From assembly GCA_030159075.1 (NCBI GenBank), contig BROG01000246.1, positions 620,001 through 684,000 on the forward strand: a DNA stretch of 64,000 bases, written 5' to 3'. Shown here in pieces: positions 27,131-39,400 of this stretch. Position 1 is the first letter of the stretch, and each line of letters opens with the position of its first letter. The notes below the pieces were generated by a model. It was not told the DNA's origin. It ran no database searches and saw only the letters and a program-made list of their open reading frames with translations. Position numbers and translations under genes: made by a program. This stretch comes from Atrina japonica (lineage: Eukaryota > Mollusca > Bivalvia > Pterioida > Pinnidae).

Positions 27131-28238
27131 ATAACAAACAGAGAAACCTTGTAACCACCAGTATGCCACATGAAAGATCCCAAAATCTATCTGTCTAACT
27201 CTATAGCAGAGTTGACATGTTATGACTCTTCACCTAAATCTGATGATGTTCCCATGTGATAAAATTCTTTATAAAGGTTAAGGACGGTGAAACAAATATT
27301 AAAACATATATTCTAAATCAGAATGATATTATCACAAAAGTCAAAACAAATGAAAATCATTTCGTATTATGCAATGAATCAACTTAAGAAATCATGATGT
27401 TGGGATTATACAAGGGAAGACGAAAATAACAATTGAATGGAGGTGACATTTTGAGTTTTTTAAGTGTTAAGTGTTGTGAATTGGTTTAAAGTTAAATATT
27501 TATTTCTGGCAATAATCTGTTCGTGACTGTCAATTACAAAAGAATATGTTGTCATCGCGTCGTGTTGTGCCCACTGTAATCTGGGTCGTTCGTGATACGA
27601 AATTCAGAAGTGACGTCAGTTGTGGCTATTCGCATAGAAGATGGTGGAAATTACTTTCAAGATATTATCATATAGACCCATCAATATGAGTTCCATTGGG
27701 ACGGGCTTGGCACGGATTAGTAATGTACCAATAAGTAACTAATTACAGTCAAAGAACAATTTTTTTCTAGCCATAAATAATGCATAATGCTTTGTCCAGG
27801 GTGTTTTCTAACCAAAGGTTTCTGTTAAACACCTCAAAATAATGACCCTCTCTTTATGTATGAGGGTCTGGAACGTTGAATATTTTGTTCCATTGTTGTA
27901 GTTGAAACATCTATAGTTGTACGCTTGTTATTTGGCTTTATTTTGTTTTACTGGCGACTTACCTCAGATTTTATCTTTCAACATTAAATGATCATTCCTT
28001 CATGATACGTCAGGGTTTTGTTCTTAGGTATGTGCAGGTCCCGTTTCAGGCCACATTCGCGATGACAAAATATAACATTGTCCCTAATTTCAGGCAAAAA
28101 TATTCCCAATTTCTAATTTTGGTGAAAAAAGTAGTATTTTCTGTGATTAATTAAAGGCATAAACACGAAAATAATAACAAATGTGGTTGAATTTTACTCA
28201 GCAAAAAGATACAAAGCGAACTTTGTAAATTTGAATTG
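27131..28238. other. AT-rich DNA, nothing recognised
   Basis: No gene, RNA or repeat copy identified. Confidence 0.5.
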
Positions 28239-28416
28239 CAGTGAAACTTGAATAAAACGACCTCCTTAGGGACACAAGAGAACAGGTCTTTACAGGGAGG
28301 TGGTCTTTATATTGAGGTTGATTTGTACACAAATGATACTATTGTGCACAACAAAGAACGGTCTTTGTGATCAGGTGGTCTTTATATACAGGTGGTCTCT
28401 AAAGCAGGTTTTACTG
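28239..28416 (+). mobile_element. Pogo/mariner-type MITE, family M1, copy 1
   Basis: A 178-bp element with imperfect inverted ends: left CAGTGAAACTTG, right CAGGTTTTACTG followed by TA. The interior repeats ACGACCTCCTTAGGGACACA and GGTGGTCTTTATAT in a palindromic layout. A near-equal-length inverted copy lies at 29,640-29,816 and a decayed third at 56,594. CAGT ends with a TA target fit the Tc1/mariner-pogo superfamily. No transposase is present. Confidence 0.75.
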
Positions 28417-28754
28417 TAATTAAATACTAAAACGTCAGTGAATTATCTTCAGATCTATTTCAATGTTGTTAGAGTTTTTCCCAATTTGTGGAAGATATCG
28501 AAAAATTCCCAGTTAGAAAGGTACAAATCCCTCCTTTCATTATCATAGATACCAATATTAGTTCATTGTTTCTGAATTCTGTATTGGTTTAAATATTTTG
28601 ATTTTGTAATATTCTACATATATTGACTTTTTCATGGTGAATACAATATGTGGTGATTTATCTACCAACAATATATCATATCCTTAGTGTCACTGCCTTT
28701 GAGGGTATATAAATCATTAATCATATACACCTTAGGGAAGTCAAAAATACTTTT

Positions 28755-28915
28755 ATTTGAAAATACATTTCGATTTATCATTTGCCCTTGTATGATACCA
28801 CTTTTTATTTTATTTATCAAATTCAACCAATGAAATTGTATACACAGAAACGATTCTTTTGGCCCTTTTTGTAAATTTATAACTTTGGTATTGTTAACGA
28901 CATTTCTTAAATACT
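28755..28915 (+). mobile_element. Hammerhead-bearing repeat R2, decayed copy
   Basis: It shares CCCTTGTATGATACC, ACAGAAACGAT, TTTGGCCCTTTTTGTAAATT and TATAACTTTGGTATTGTTAA with the R2 copies at 33.1 and 43.5 kb. The CTGATGA half of the ribozyme core is not recognisable, so only the GAAAC side survives. Confidence 0.65.
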
Positions 28916-29439
28916 GGCGTACAATGAATATGCAATCCAACATAATATAGAAAAGATTTAAATAAAAATCCATAACAGCTGGATATATCGAATACGAGAC
29001 AATAGCTGAATTTTGATTGGACGGAGTTTGGATGGTTTTTTTTTGTTTGTTACTGTGCTAATTTCACCACTAGAAGGTAGATGCAGTGAAGTTAATGATA
29101 TATAAAATCTGTATGCACACTCATACACATGTCATATCATAAAAGATCTTTATGCACACCAACAAAAGCTCTTATTGTTATGGGTCATCTTTCTTTTTAC
29201 TTAAATTATTTTGACGTAATGTGTAGGTATCTCATATTGAAAAAGAATATCTTACCCGTCGTGAATAAGTCCCCTCTAATTTCGAGCATTAACGAAAAAT
29301 GGTACAAAAATCCCAAAGATTCGCAAAAGATGACGCTGATCGACACTTCTAAGGTACTATATTTATGGCAGAGTAATGGCTGTAATGATACCAAGCATAA
29401 ATTCAGCTGACTCAGACAGCTTGACATAGTTATTCTTCA
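28916..29439. other. AT-rich DNA, nothing recognised
   Basis: No gene or repeat copy identified. Confidence 0.45.
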
Positions 29440-29625
29440 TCGTAATGACCGCTTGAGTGTACGATATGGACAATTAATCCGAAAGACTCACGATTTTCAT
29501 TTTTATACCGAGTGTTTGGCGATGTTACGGTCATCACATATTTCGTATGACCCAGTACATAGCATCGAACCCAGAACCGTCAGCTGGCGATTCAAACGCT
29601 CTACCAAGAGACCCCTTGTAAGCGG
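29440..29625 (-). mobile_element. tRNA-derived SINE, family S2 (head and part of body)
   Basis: The minus strand reads GGTCTCTTGGTAGAGCG (box A-like) and TCTGGGTTCGATGC (box B-like) in a tRNA-like layout. It continues with a body containing GTGAGTCTTTCGGATT, comparable to GGGTCTTCCGAATG in the 43.9-kb copy. The 3' tail is missing. A M1 MITE lies 14 bp beyond the head. Confidence 0.65.
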
Positions 29626-29639
29626 TCATAACTGTATTA

Positions 29640-29816
29640 CAGTAAAACCAGCTTAGCGACCACCTGTGTATAAAGACCACCTGTGTATAAAGACTTTCTG
29701 TCCCTAAAAGTACCATTTGAGTACAAATCAACCTCTATATAAAGACTACCTCCTTATGTATAGAAACTGGTTTTGTTGTGTCCCAAAGGGGGGGTCTTTA
29801 TATACAAGTTTCAATG
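29640..29816 (-). mobile_element. Pogo/mariner-type MITE, family M1, copy 2
   Basis: A 177-bp element, ends CAGTAAAACC and GTTTCAATG, flanked by TA on both sides. Interior ACCACCTGTGTATAAAGACC occurs twice at the left end. Orientation is opposite to the copy at 28,239. Confidence 0.75.
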
Positions 29817-30829
29817 TAATCAACTTATAAGTGTACACAAAAGTGAAATGTGATCCTACACACAATATTATGTAAAAAAGTCACATTTCAACATCAACAG
29901 TTAAATGAATGAGACATTAGCTGATTCATTGAACAACACATAAAGTAAATCGGATCTACTTTATGTTTTAAATTTCAGGGAAAAGGCAAAAACAAAAAAG
30001 CTATGTCATTCATTACACTAGGTGACTTCCGAGCTACCGGATAGTGGAATCAGTATACATAAGAACAATGCGTAGATTGATTTTTATATGCGTGCGTGGG
30101 TATATCAAAGACATGCCGCGTGTACTACAATTAGTACCCATACATAAACCATTTGTGAGCAATTTAACATATAACACAGTTACAAGCAAACAACTTTTTT
30201 TCTATTCTTATGTATTTTCAAATAACCGATATCTTTTTAGCTGTATTATGGCAATGAATGTATTCTCTGAAGTATGTAGCGTTCTATCGCGTTGATCGTT
30301 ATTTCGACAATTTGAATAATATGCATTCCACGCTCTTCACCGCAACAATGGTCCAAAGTTGTTCTAAAGGCATGAACACAGTTTAGCTATTGTCAATAGC
30401 ATCTTTTAAATGCAATATTTGCATGCATGAGACATGTCTCTCTTTTCAAACCAGAATGACTCAGAAAATATATCATCATGTTTTTTCTCTTTCTAACAAA
30501 GTCGACGGCCGGCAACTTCAGACGAAAATGAAAATTGAACGTGATTGTAATTGTGAATGAATGATGAGAACAAAAATTATATCATATTAAAACTTAAAGA
30601 ATATATCAGAGCGGATAGAGTAGCCATTTATAATAATTCCATGAAGTCATTCATCTAGGCAATTTATAGAAATTGAATATAACTACTACTTGCGATACAT
30701 TTAAAGCAAACAACATTAAAAACCAATTACTTGTAATATATTTAATAGCCGAATACACTTAAAAGCATAAGTTTTGAGTGATAAAAAACATTTTTTTTAA
30801 ATTGTTACGATGTCAATGAATCATCTATA
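29817..30829. other. AT-rich DNA, nothing recognised
   Basis: No gene, RNA or repeat copy identified. Confidence 0.5.
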
Positions 30830-31085
30830 GATGACGTCCATGGCTGAGTGCTGAGAACACCGCGATGTATATAACGAAGTATGTTACCTCTTGTCGGTGA
30901 GTCTTGCTGAAACCTAAGCTGATTTTGTGAGAAAGTTTGCCCCGGTTACTTGATGAAGGTCGGTGAGCTTTTCCAGGGTTAATTGAAACCGGATACATCT
31001 CATCCACAATTATAAACCGGTTGCTATGATATAACTAAAAACCGTTAAGTGTTAGAAACAAACAGACGCACAAACAAACAATAAA
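30830..31085 (+). mobile_element. tRNA-derived SINE, family S1
   Basis: The head CATGGCTGAGTGCTGAGAAC is box A-like. The body carries GAAACCTAAGCTGATTTTGT and GAGAAAGTTTGCCCCGG as in the 50.6-kb copy. The tail ends in AAACAAACAGACGCACAAAC. Box B is eroded. Confidence 0.65.
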
Positions 31086-31309
31086 TCTATAACACAACAT
31101 TTCAAACGTCTTTCAATTTTCGATCAGGGTTCGATCAAATCCGAAGACAAACATTTAGTGATAATTGCTGTTATACGGATAATAAAGTCAATATCTAATG
31201 GTCGATCTGGTAATCTTGTTTGTCAATAATATGTTTCAGTATCGTAAGATTTGGTTCGTTGCTGTGACGTCATCTTTACTGATTGTGGTAGGTGGTTATA
31301 ATCCAGTTT

Positions 31310-31447
31310 TGTTGGTAATTTGAGTATGAGCATGTCTATGGCTGTGGATAGGGTTATGACTATGGTAAGACTATGACTATGGTTATGACTATGACTATGG
31401 TTATTACTATGGTTATATGGAGATACATACAAAAAGACAGATGGATG

Positions 31448-31488
<41 letters not shown>

Positions 31489-31586
31489 GCAGGTAGGTAG
31501 GTAGATAGATAGAGACAGATAGAGAGACAGACAGATAGATAGATAGATAGATAGGTAGGTAGGTAGGTATGTAGATAGATAGATAT

Positions 31587-31641
<55 letters not shown>
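31310..31641. repeat. (GACTAT)-like and (GATA)n tandem repeats
   Basis: 31,310-31,420 is an irregular run of GACTATGGTTAT-type units. 31,441-31,641 is (GATA)n with GGTA and GACA variants. The Ser-Ile-Tyr-Leu frame on the minus strand is a product of the repeat. Confidence 0.95.
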
Positions 31642-31756
31642 TGATAGTTTTCGTATATGTTTGTTGAGGTAATGTGGTTCAGATATTAAATAATAAGGAG
31701 TAAATTTCAACTACCAAACGTCTAGCAATTTTAAGCATGGAATGAGTTTGTTATAT

Positions 31757-32072
31757 GTTTAATATTTCAAAAAATATGTAATTAGCCAGTGATTCGTATA
31801 ATATTTCATATGTATAATATTTCATGAAAATATGTAATTAGCTACTGATTCGTATAATATTTCAAATGTATAATATTTCACAAAAATATGTAATTAGCCA
31901 GTGATTCGTGAAATATTTTATATGTATAACATTTCCCCAAAATATGTAATAAGCTAGTGATTTGTACAATGTTTTATATGGATAATATTTCACAAAATAT
32001 GTAATTAGCAAGTGATTTATATATTTTATATGTATAATATCTCACCAAAATATGTAATTAGCCAGTGATTCG
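31757..32072. repeat. Tandem repeat, unit about 56-58 bp, about 5.5 copies
   Basis: Each unit holds ATATGTAATTAGCCAGTGAT, TCGTATAATATTTCATATGT and ATAATATTTCAC. Copies differ by point changes and small length changes. Confidence 0.9.
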
Positions 32073-33046
32073 TTTGTTATATAGACGGATGCGGTGAAGG
32101 CAATGTTATTTGTACCGATTCTAGGGAATTTGTATTGATGTTTTTGAAGTGAGAATATGTTGTAATATACATATATATTCACTCTTAATCAATTTCACTT
32201 AACTGTACTTGCCAAAGATTGCAACTGTATGTCTCCAGACTTAGGTTTTCTGTCGGCAATATAGAGTTACTCTTCCCTCATTTACATATTTCAGCATTGA
32301 CATTTTGCATTCTGGTTACAAGACTCCAGGGTATCAAAATTCCCTACTTTGTTATAAGACTACGAACCATGTGACCCCTATTAGCTTGTGTGATACAATA
32401 CTAGAAGAAATCATAATTCTTATCAGGGATTATGGAATACTGTCAGCGTCCTTATTTTTGGCGTTTTGTTTAAAAATAGCCCAGAAAATAATGCATCGAA
32501 GTTAAGATCATTAATATGCATGAGGGGTGGAGTTTATAGATTAAACGCTAATGGTTAAATTGAATGGCATTTTCAGAGACCTTTGTAGTAGTCAAATTTC
32601 TAGTTTTCGGCCAAAGCATTTTTAGGAACAATGTTTAATTCATTTTGAGACACACAAGATTCGAGACCATTTTATCTGTTTTAAGTATTGTTTAAACTTC
32701 TAGTTATTCTCCTGGGTTGCAGTTATATAACGTATACCAATACAATGTTTCAATATGATTATTGACGAAACTATCTACATGTATGTGTCTTGAATGTTGT
32801 TAAGCAATAAACTCGGGATCTATTGCTTATTGCCGGCGGAATACGTATATGTTGTTTGCCTGGTTTTGTTATTTTATTATTTAATAGATAAGTTAATCGT
32901 TGCCACTACCGTGGGTAAACTCAGTGTCTGGTACTTCGGTACCAGAAGATTAGTTTATTCTAAAATAATACAATGTATTTCCCTCTGAAAACAACATTTA
33001 AATTCTCAATCGCTATGATAATCATTTTACAGTGGAAATCTTAGAC
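32073..33046. other. AT-rich DNA, nothing recognised
   Basis: No gene or repeat copy identified. Confidence 0.5.
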
Positions 33047-33235
33047 GGATTTAAAAACACATTTAGATTTATAATTTTTGGCCTTGTATGATATCACGTT
33101 TTCTGTCGTATATACATCCATATCAACTTCGTCGAGCTCAACTGATGAAGTCTTATTGACAAAAACGATCGTCTTGATTCAGATTTCTCTTGTAAAACTA
33201 TAACTTTGGTATTGTTAATAATATATAATACATAT
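33047..33235 (+). mobile_element. Hammerhead-bearing repeat R2, copy at 33.1 kb
   Basis: It begins AGACGGATTTAAAAACACAT, followed by TGGCCTTGTATGATATCACG, the ribozyme-like core at 33,131-33,180, and TATAACTTTGGTATTGTTAA at the end. Length is about 190 bp. The copy at 43,433-43,645 matches it along its whole length. Confidence 0.8.
33131..33180 (+). ncRNA. Hammerhead-like ribozyme, one core base lost
   Basis: CTGATGA at 33,142-33,148 is followed by GTC-loop-GAC (stem II), then AAAAC where GAAAC is expected, then GATC and GTC at 33,071+100. CTCAA before the core can pair with TTGA after it (stem I). The G to A change at 33,162 hits the invariant G12, so cleavage is not expected. Confidence 0.55.
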
Positions 33236-33599
33236 TATACCATACATTTTTTTTAAAACACCACACATTTTGATATGATATCTGTCTAGTAGAATTTGTG
33301 TTACGACAATTTGTGATAACGAAAATGGAAGGATTTCTGTAAAAAACCGATCTATTATGATCAGATTATGTCTGAATTTCTAATTGATATTTTCTCTTAT
33401 TGTTATGTTTCAGTTTCTGTTCAAATGTATACACTTTGCTTTTTTGTAGCAAACTAAAATGCAATTCTGTTTTTTTTTTATTATTTCTTTATTAATACCC
33501 ACACACCATTTTTAATGATGGAGCTAGAGTTGGGTTGCTCTTTAAAGATAATTGTGCCTTTAAATTAACATTTTGGCACAGAAAGAAAAAAACCTTACA

Positions 33600-34165
33600 C
33601 ACGCTCTATACTTTCATATACACTATATATGATTTACAAAAGCAAAAGCATATATAGATACACATAATTTTTTCATATTCATACTACATGTGTAGTATAC
33701 TCTCACACATATACAGGATACACACAAACGTACAAAGTACCAATATATACACACATATACACATTTATACATACATCTGCATATATAAACATGCATTTAC
33801 ACATTATGTATAAATGTGTACTGAGACACATATCCAATGACACGTAATTGTAGACCTTTGGTATTAAGAATATACAAAACATGCATGAAGAACATTAGTA
33901 GGTAAACTTCTTGTAAAGTGGATGAATTCATAATATACTCCCTTACATGTATTTCGCATCTATGCGCCTACATAAATGTACATCGCACACAGGACATGTC
34001 TCTCAAATGTATACCGGTATGTTTCCATTATAAAGTAAACACAATCACCACAACCACCATGTATATGTACACATTTATATTCACATATCAGTACACATGC
34101 TTACACATATATGCATACACAACAGCATATATCCAAACACATATACATACATACGTACATCATAC

Positions 34166-34255
<90 letters not shown>
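33600..34255. repeat. CA/TA-rich degenerate tract ending in (AT)n
   Basis: 33,600-34,166 is an irregular run of ACACATATACA-type sequence. 34,167-34,255 is a clean (AT)n microsatellite. The Ile-Tyr frames on both strands come from the repeat. Confidence 0.9.
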
Positions 34256-34258
<3 letters not shown>

Positions 34259-34997
34259 TACACATACATTTTCACGCATACATATGAATGGTACACGTTA
34301 AATGTTTTTATATACTTTATTATACACCCAGGTGTACCTTTGTACTTTATGCCTGGGTACAAATGAAAGTCTATGTCATATGGTTAGGCTTTTAAAGTAA
34401 GTGTTGTCTCTTCAAACCTGCATGTATACATGTATGTACATCTGTACATGTACGTGTGAAGTACGTTACACTATTCATATAGTTTTTTATCACTTTCAGT
34501 TTTAGTTTGGTACTATTACATAAATAGTGAGTTTATTTCCTGGAGCTACAGGGACGTTTACTAATTAATAAATTGAGAGGAAAATATCATTGTCGGGATA
34601 GCTGTTTATATAACGGAAATAGATTACTAACACTCACACAAGGGCAAGTTGGAGGACGAGATGTTTGTAAGTTTGGGTGTTACCTACATGTACAAAAAAA
34701 AAGATAGGAGGATCGAAAATTCTGGAAAAGTGGTTTTAATGAAATCCATTTCTTTTCAAAATTTTCCCACCAATGGTTGATCTCAGCATTTTTGTCATTT
34801 CTATCATGTAATAAGAGTACATAAATTTTTTGTATTTTCAAAATTAAGATAGTCCCTTTCTCTTGAATAATGAAATATGATATATTTAACAAGAAGAATC
34901 ATAAGGTTAAAAGACCTTGTGACTTCTTCTCTGGTATTCCAAAAATTATATCATTCTTTGTAAAGCGTATTGTTATTGGTGTTTAGGATTTTATCCA

Positions 34998-35130
34998 GTC
35001 TTGTACTTTATCCATATATATATATTAGTATAGATTTATGTTATATAGTATATTATATATTCTATCTATATTAGCTACTATATTCATATATATATATATA
35101 CTATTATATTATATATAATATTTTATATAT
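34998..35130. repeat. Impure AT-rich tract
   Basis: An irregular TA-rich run with scattered C and G. It lies in front of the first copy of the 500-bp-offset duplication, just as the clean (AT)n at 35,542-35,634 lies in front of the second. Confidence 0.85.
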
Positions 35131-35248
35131 ATAGTTGTTCATCTTGAAATCTTCCTACAAGTCTAATTTCGAATTCGTCCTGGATAAGAGGAACTTCTTC
35201 CAGATAGGGATTTGTCAGTTTATTGTTTGTGGTTTTGTTTTTTGTTTG

Positions 35249-35284
<36 letters not shown>

Positions 35285-35297
35285 GTGGGGGGGGGGT
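35131..35297. repeat. Direct duplication, copy 1 (noisy), ending in T then G run
   Basis: ATCTTGAAATCTTCCTACAA begins at 35,141 and the identical segment begins again at 35,641, exactly 500 bp later. Copy 1 continues with several single-base differences, then a T run and a G run of about 30 bp. It is followed by about 220 bp of T-rich, G-containing low-complexity sequence to 35,520. Confidence 0.9.
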
Positions 35298-35536
35298 CTA
35301 GGTCTTCTTTCTGTTTTTTTTTTGTTATTTTGGGTTTATTTTTTCTTTTTGTTTTTTATTTGTTGTGTTTATTGTGGTTTTGTTTTTTATGTTTTTAATG
35401 TTTTTTTTTTTTTTTTTTTTTTATTTATTTATATTATTTGCAAAGGCTATTTTCTTTTTTTTGTTTTTTATTTTTATACTTAGTTTTGTTTTTTTTTTAT
35501 CTTGATATTGTTTTTGTTGTGTTTTGTTGATTTTTA

Positions 35537-35541
<5 letters not shown>

Positions 35542-35634
<93 letters not shown>
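35542..35634. repeat. (AT)n microsatellite inside the LINE
   Basis: About 45 AT units with two slips. It separates the NPFWKEVLL-coding block from the C-terminal LINE block. Confidence 0.95.
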
Positions 35635-35753
35635 GTTTTCATCTTGAAATCTTCCTACAAGTCTAATTTGAATTCGTCATGGACTAAGAGAACTTCCTTC
35701 CAGAAGGGATTTGTCAGTTTTTGTTTTTGTTTTGTTTATGTTTGTTTGTTTTT

Positions 35754-35784
<31 letters not shown>

Positions 35785-35800
35785 GTTTGGGGAGGGGGGG
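35631..35800. repeat. Direct duplication, copy 2 (clean), ending in T then G run
   Basis: The second copy of the segment at 35,131. On the minus strand it encodes NPFWKEVLLVHDEFKLDL in frame. The T run (about 35,748-35,763) and G run (35,764-35,800) follow immediately and interrupt the LINE coding sequence. Confidence 0.9.
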
Positions 35801-37610
35801 TGAAAGATTAAACAGATATACAACTCCGAATCGACAGAGGTCTGATATTTTACAGTTGCAAGTTTCATAAAAAATGGCTATCCAATTGGAATATTCGCTT
35901 GTAAACAGTCTTCTAATCCATGTTATTTTCAATGCTTTAATGAAATTATTGATATTAATTATCCTACAACCCCCGTTTTCATAATTTTGTTGTAATACAG
36001 TTTTGAATATTTTGTCTGGTTTATTATTCCATATAGAATTGAAAAAGATTTTCTGTAAATTTCCAATCCAATATTTCGGGGGTGTTGGAAGTGAAATGAA
36101 TAAATGTGTTAATTTTGGAATTAAAAGTGACTTTATAACAGTGATTTTACCAAAAGCGGTTATATTTCTTCTTTTCCATACATATATCATTCTCAATTTG
36201 TAGTAGTGTGGAATAGTGATTTAAATATTCTAAATTGTGTAGGCTGTTAGTGAAAGTAATTCCAAGAGCTGTAAATGGGTATTATCCCAAGGTAGGGTGT
36301 ACTGCCTTTGTTTTATTGATATTTAGTTTTAATTCTGAGCATTCAGAAAATTGAAAAAGGAGATCAAAAGTACTATTTAAACTTTTTTCAGTTCCATCTA
36401 AAACAAATTGGATATCATCAACATACCAAAGGTAAGTTACTTCTTTTCCAATATATATTCCTTTTATATCTTTATTTTGTCTAATCATAATTCTCATAAC
36501 TTCAACACACAGTAGGAAGTTATAGGGTGAGACTGGATCGCCTTGAGAACGTTGAGAAAAATCCATTTTGAATAACACATATGTTTGTATTTTGGTTTAG
36601 TGTTTGTATCCGTTTGATAAAATCAGAGCCAAAATTAAAGGATTTGAGAGTTTTGTAAAGGAATGACCACAAGACTCGAGTGAAATGCTTTCTGGGAGTG
36701 GACTAGTAGTATACGTGGTATCTTTTTTGTAATCGCTGTGTTTAAGACATCATATATAACTATAGTGTTTTCTCCAATATATCTACCACTCAGGAAGTCT
36801 TTTTTAATTTCATGGATTAGAAATGGAAGCACAGTTTTCAGCCTATTTGCAATACAAGATAACAACAGTGTATAAGAAACGTTTAAGAGTGAAATAGATA
36901 TCCAGTTTTTAGGTAGTTCTCTTGATTTATCTCCCTTTGGTAGTATTGTTATGATCCCTTGTTTTTGGCTCTTTTTAAAGAAATTTTAATTCCGTTTTAA
37001 ATTGATACGATATTCTGAGTTTGTATCAGTATTGGAATCTTCCAGATGCTTAATTTCTTTTTCAAGATGTTTTTGCAGTATCATTCTTTGATTCTTTTTT
37101 TTTCGAACTGGATTTTATAGTGAAACCTCTTATTCGAAGGAGTATTTGCTCAAAGAATGCCTGATCACTCATGTGAAATTGAATAGAATTATTTTCTATT
37201 TGACTTATAACTTATCTGCTGTAAAGGGGAAATTGCATACTGTATTTTTATTTCATGAATGATATTTTTAACTTTATTAACATATTCCAAATCATGGAGA
37301 TGGAAGTTATTAAATTTCCAGAAATTTTGGCTCTTTTAAAATTAGAGAAGGACAAATGAATTTATGCTATAGAGTGGTCAGATCTGTATCCGTGGCTTAT
37401 ATCAGTCTTTTCAACATTGACCATGAGTTTGTTGGAAATGACGAAAAAGTCTAATCGAGGCTTGGAACAAACGATGTATATCTCTTTGTGTTTTTATGTT
37501 CGATTCTCCACGGATCAACTAAGTTAAGCTTATTTTTTAATTTTAAAATCCTCCCCTAGATTTTGGGTTATTTATTCTTCTATAGTGGATGCAGTTAACG
37601 TGCCCATCGA

Positions 37611-38069
37611 TTATAATGTATTATAATTATAAAACGCGATTCTGTTAGTTTTCATAATGGCTGTTCAAGTTACAATATTTGAGTTCAAAAGATGAAATTT
37701 CTGTTTATATGTTATGTTAAGGTCTATATCTTTCAAACCAATCATCCCCAAATTGCAGTTTACTGACATTTCCAGTCAGATAGTATCACCCGCGGGTATT
37801 ACAATTCCCCAATGTCTTATTAGACTACGCACCTCGTGAGCATAAAAGTCTCGGATTTCTACTTAGTTTTCTATAAAATAGATCTTGATAAGTACGTAAA
37901 TGTACTTCTGTATAAGGTAGGGCAGAAGTATATTGCATCCATTGCCCATCTGTGTTACTTATCTTAAAAATCTTTCCATTGATGTCTAGACAATTACATT
38001 TTTACGTGATAATAATAATGTTATTTAATCCCAAAGACCGCCACATTATTGGTGTCTATATATTTTTAT
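37611..38069. other. AT-rich DNA, possibly more LINE 5' remnant
   Basis: No further endonuclease blocks could be recognised upstream of the APE remnant. Confidence 0.4.
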
Positions 38070-38240
38070 CTTGATTTCGAAGTGTTTTAAGCCACACTCA
38101 ACAACTTTTGTCAGTAGTATGTTGGCGACCAGTTTTAATGGAGGCGGAGAGAACCCGGTTACAATGTACCCGGAAAAAAACCAACCGGACTTCGCTAGTA
38201 AATTGGGCAAACCCCGATCAGCTAATCAGCTTAAGATCCA
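38070..38240 (-). mobile_element. tRNA-derived SINE, family S1, lacking the head
   Basis: The plus strand reads GTTTTAAGCCACACTCAACA, GTTGGCGACCAGTTTTAATG, GAACCCGGTTACAATGTACC and TTCGCTAGTAAATTGGGCAA, the tail and body of S1 in inverted orientation. The tRNA-like head is missing, as in a 5'-truncated copy. Confidence 0.7.
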
Positions 38241-39057
<817 letters not shown>

Positions 39058-39198
39058 AAAACAGCTTGCTACTTTCGAAAATAATTTTTTTTGCACTTTT
39101 ATAATCACAAATTTATGCATTAGTGAATACATATAGGTAACGGTGGTGGGTACGTGGAATTAAATCGTCGCGAAATGCAAGTGAGATACAAATTTCTT

Positions 39199-39400
39199 AA
39201 TGTTGAGTTACCAGTTAGATAGTGGTTGTAGAATCGACAATACCGATTTTGTTTACGGAGTAGCCTTCCAGCTATTGCCTGGATATAATCTTGGACCTAT
39301 GAACCACTCCTCATTGACACATGATCTCATCTCAGGGCCGCCGGAAGTCACCAATATTTGCTCAATACTCAAGCTCATCTCCCAAGTTTATCATTTTGAT
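39199..39400 (+). mobile_element. Penelope-like element 3' fragment, copy J (plus sense, old)
   Basis: AATGTTGAGTTACCAGTTAG, ATAGTGGTTGTAGAATCGAC and ACTCCTCATTGACACATGAT follow in the order of the element's sense strand (family: AATGTTGAGTTGCC, GGCGGTTGTTGAGACG, ACTCCTCCATGGCACCTGAT). Divergence is high. Orientation is opposite to copies A-H. Confidence 0.5.

Larger units (their letters stand above)
34690..37610 (-). mobile_element. Decayed APE-type non-LTR retrotransposon (LINE)
   Basis: Read on the minus strand, pieces of one ORF2 follow in order. They are the C-terminal part of an APE endonuclease (about 37,370-37,610), an RT (about 36,000-36,975), a post-RT region (35,641-36,000) and a C-terminal tail to about 34,690. 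The order is that of a LINE truncated at its 5' end. L1/Tx1-like or a related clade is likely from the wording of the RT, but I cannot fix the clade. Low-complexity DNA and a duplication disrupt 35.0-35.8 kb. Confidence 0.8.
34690..37610 (-). pseudogene. LINE ORF2 (endonuclease-RT), multiply broken
   Basis: APE part: LNLVDPWRIEHKNTKRYT (about 37,470-37,530), a frameshift, then RLDFFVISNKLMVNVEKTDI and HGYRSDHS near 37,375, the SDH catalytic motif. RT part: QGIITILPKGDKSRELPKNW, LSGRYIGENT and FSQRSQGDPVSPYNFLLC. The catalytic Tyr-Val-Asp-Asp is intact at 36,413-36,424. Post-RT: KRRNITAFGKITVIKSLLIP and YENGGCRIININNFIKALK near 35,900-36,190. After a C/A-rich tract, NPFWKEVLLVHDEFKLDL occurs at about 35,650-35,710. 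The tail NDIIFGIPEKKSQGLLTL and NHWWENFEKKWISLKPLF lies at 34,720-34,950. Stops and frameshifts separate almost every block, so it is not functional, although the RT active-site motif itself survives. Confidence 0.75.

Noticed and set aside
27235..27265. Hammerhead from CTGATGATGTTCCC
   Set aside because: No GAAA strand and no paired stems follow.
35135..35483. Phe/Gly-rich membrane-like protein
   Set aside because: Translation of T-run, G-run and T-rich low-complexity sequence.
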